Of a DNA stretch of 64,000 nucleotides, positions 63,654 through 64,000 are shown in pieces. The DNA comes from Schleiferia thermophila. Its GTDB lineage: Bacteria > Bacteroidota > Bacteroidia > Flavobacteriales > Schleiferiaceae. Within the stretch, counting starts at the first letter, position 1. Each line of letters begins with the position of its first letter. Under the pieces are notes generated by a model. That model made no database searches, was not told where the DNA came from, and saw nothing but the letters and a program-made list of their open reading frames with translations. The DNA lies in contig NZ_QPJS01000001.1 in the NCBI RefSeq assembly GCF_003337435.1, forward strand, positions 388,513 to 452,512, written 5' to 3'. A program made the translations under genes and the position numbers.

Positions 63654-64000
63654 TTACAGGATGATGTCCATCTCGTCGAGCAGGTAGCCGGCTCCGGCGT
63701 AGATGTCGGTAACCCAGAGGATGTAGCGGATGTCGACCATGATGTTTCGGCAGCGGGTGATGTCGTAGTTGATGTCGCTCATGGTGCCTTCCCAGAGGCG
63801 GTCGAAGTTGAGTCCGATGAGGTAGCCGTCGGCGTTGAGGGCGGGGCTGCCGGAGTTGCCGCCGGTGGTGTGGTTGCTGGCGATGAAGCATACGGGCAGG
63901 CGGCCGTCGGAGTCGGCATATCGGCCGAAGTGGCGCTGTTGATAGAGATCGATGAAGCGCTGTGGCAGGTCGAATTCGTAATCGCCGGGGATGTATTTCT
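63654..64000 (-). CDS. S46-family dipeptidyl-peptidase, C-terminal part (start outside window)
   Basis: The last 115 codons, open to the right edge and ending at TAA (63654-63656). The catalytic Ser is in TTGGNSGSPALN. The LIGLNFDRLWEGTMSDI and CRNIMVDIRYILWVTD segments are the signature of family S46 (DPP7/DPP11), which removes dipeptides from peptide N termini in the periplasm of asaccharolytic and other Bacteroidota. The residue 18 after the Ser is Arg (NFDR), the residue that in DPP11 sets Asp/Glu preference, where DPP7 has Gly. The catalytic His and Asp are outside the window. No start codon is available inside the window. Confidence 0.9.
   Translation of the reverse strand, partial: KYIPGDYEFDLPQRFIDLYQQRHFGRYADSDGRLPVCFIASNHTTGGNSGSPALNADGYLIGLNFDRLWEGTMSDINYDITRCRNIMVDIRYILWVTDIYAGAGYLLDEMDIIL

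Noticed and set aside
63359-63891. Open frames in the GC-rich spacer and over the S46 peptidase end (both strands)
   Set aside because: Composition is Arg/Pro/His/Ala-rich low complexity; the only frame with family motifs is the peptidase frame 63654-64000.
1-64000. tRNA and rRNA genes
   Set aside because: Every spacer over about 150 bases was read for a T-loop GGTTCGAATCC-like sequence and a clover-leaf acceptor; none was found, though a dedicated search could still find one.

Overview
The window is a chromosomal segment of a member of the Bacteroidota. Evidence for this: two large secreted proteins end in the CHU_C/gliding-motility-type C-terminal domain used by type IX secretion; several short genes start with SPII lipoprotein signals; menaquinone genes (menF, menD) are present; an S46 dipeptidyl-peptidase and a PafA-type phosphatase are present; and several genes are preceded by the Bacteroidota -7 box TAnnTTTG. 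The style fits Saprospiria/Chitinophagia-like lineages, but the sequence alone does not settle the family. No rRNA, tRNA or CRISPR array was seen.

Layout. 1-7.7 kb: the tail of an MFS transporter, then purH and the rod-shape/elongasome cluster mreB-mreC-mreD-mrdA-rodA, mostly with overlapping stop/start codons. 7.8-12.1 kb (minus): paaD, thyA, a lipoprotein and dsbD. 12.2-14.8 kb (plus): ppa, a Nudix-type regulator with a degenerate Nudix box, a sepiapterin-reductase-like SDR and a lipoprotein. 14.9-22.2 kb (minus): gcvT, a 1157-residue SBBP-repeat surface protein, hisS with a small metal-binding HMA gene, and a sterol-desaturase family enzyme. 22.3-34.2 kb: a three-gene exporter (ABC protein with an unusual ATPase domain, HlyD, TolC), an HMA lipoprotein, heme A synthase, two small genes, HMG-CoA lyase-like, PafA-like phosphatase and a GH13 lipoprotein.

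34.2-42.7 kb is an AT-rich accessory island. It holds a type III restriction-modification system whose mod and res genes are separated by a four-helix-bundle gene bounded by imperfect inverted repeats and by an AlbA_2/HATPase regulator-like gene with an in-frame 12-bp tandem repeat. Next comes an IS200/REP-type tyrosine transposase bracketed by two pairs of identical-spacing palindromes. This island is the most unusual part of the window.

42.7-64 kb returns to core genes: PIN-PhoH ATPase, a PTPS-family enzyme, fabD, then a translationally coupled paaG-menF-menD-flippase run. On the minus strand follow an orphan DppB-type permease, a MauE/DoxX protein, a DUF1599 protein, a patatin/beta-barrel (type Vd-like) protein, uvrC, and a CHU_C surface protein with an 11-base homopolymer just before its sorting domain. 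lepA, a UDP-glucuronate-decarboxylase-like SDR, a very GC-rich hairpin-bearing spacer, and the C-terminal end of an S46 peptidase close the window.

Functionally, the core genes cover purine and thymidylate synthesis, cell-wall elongation, quinone and heme A synthesis, DNA repair and surface-protein display. paaD and paaG point to an aerobic phenylacetyl-CoA pathway whose other genes lie outside the window.
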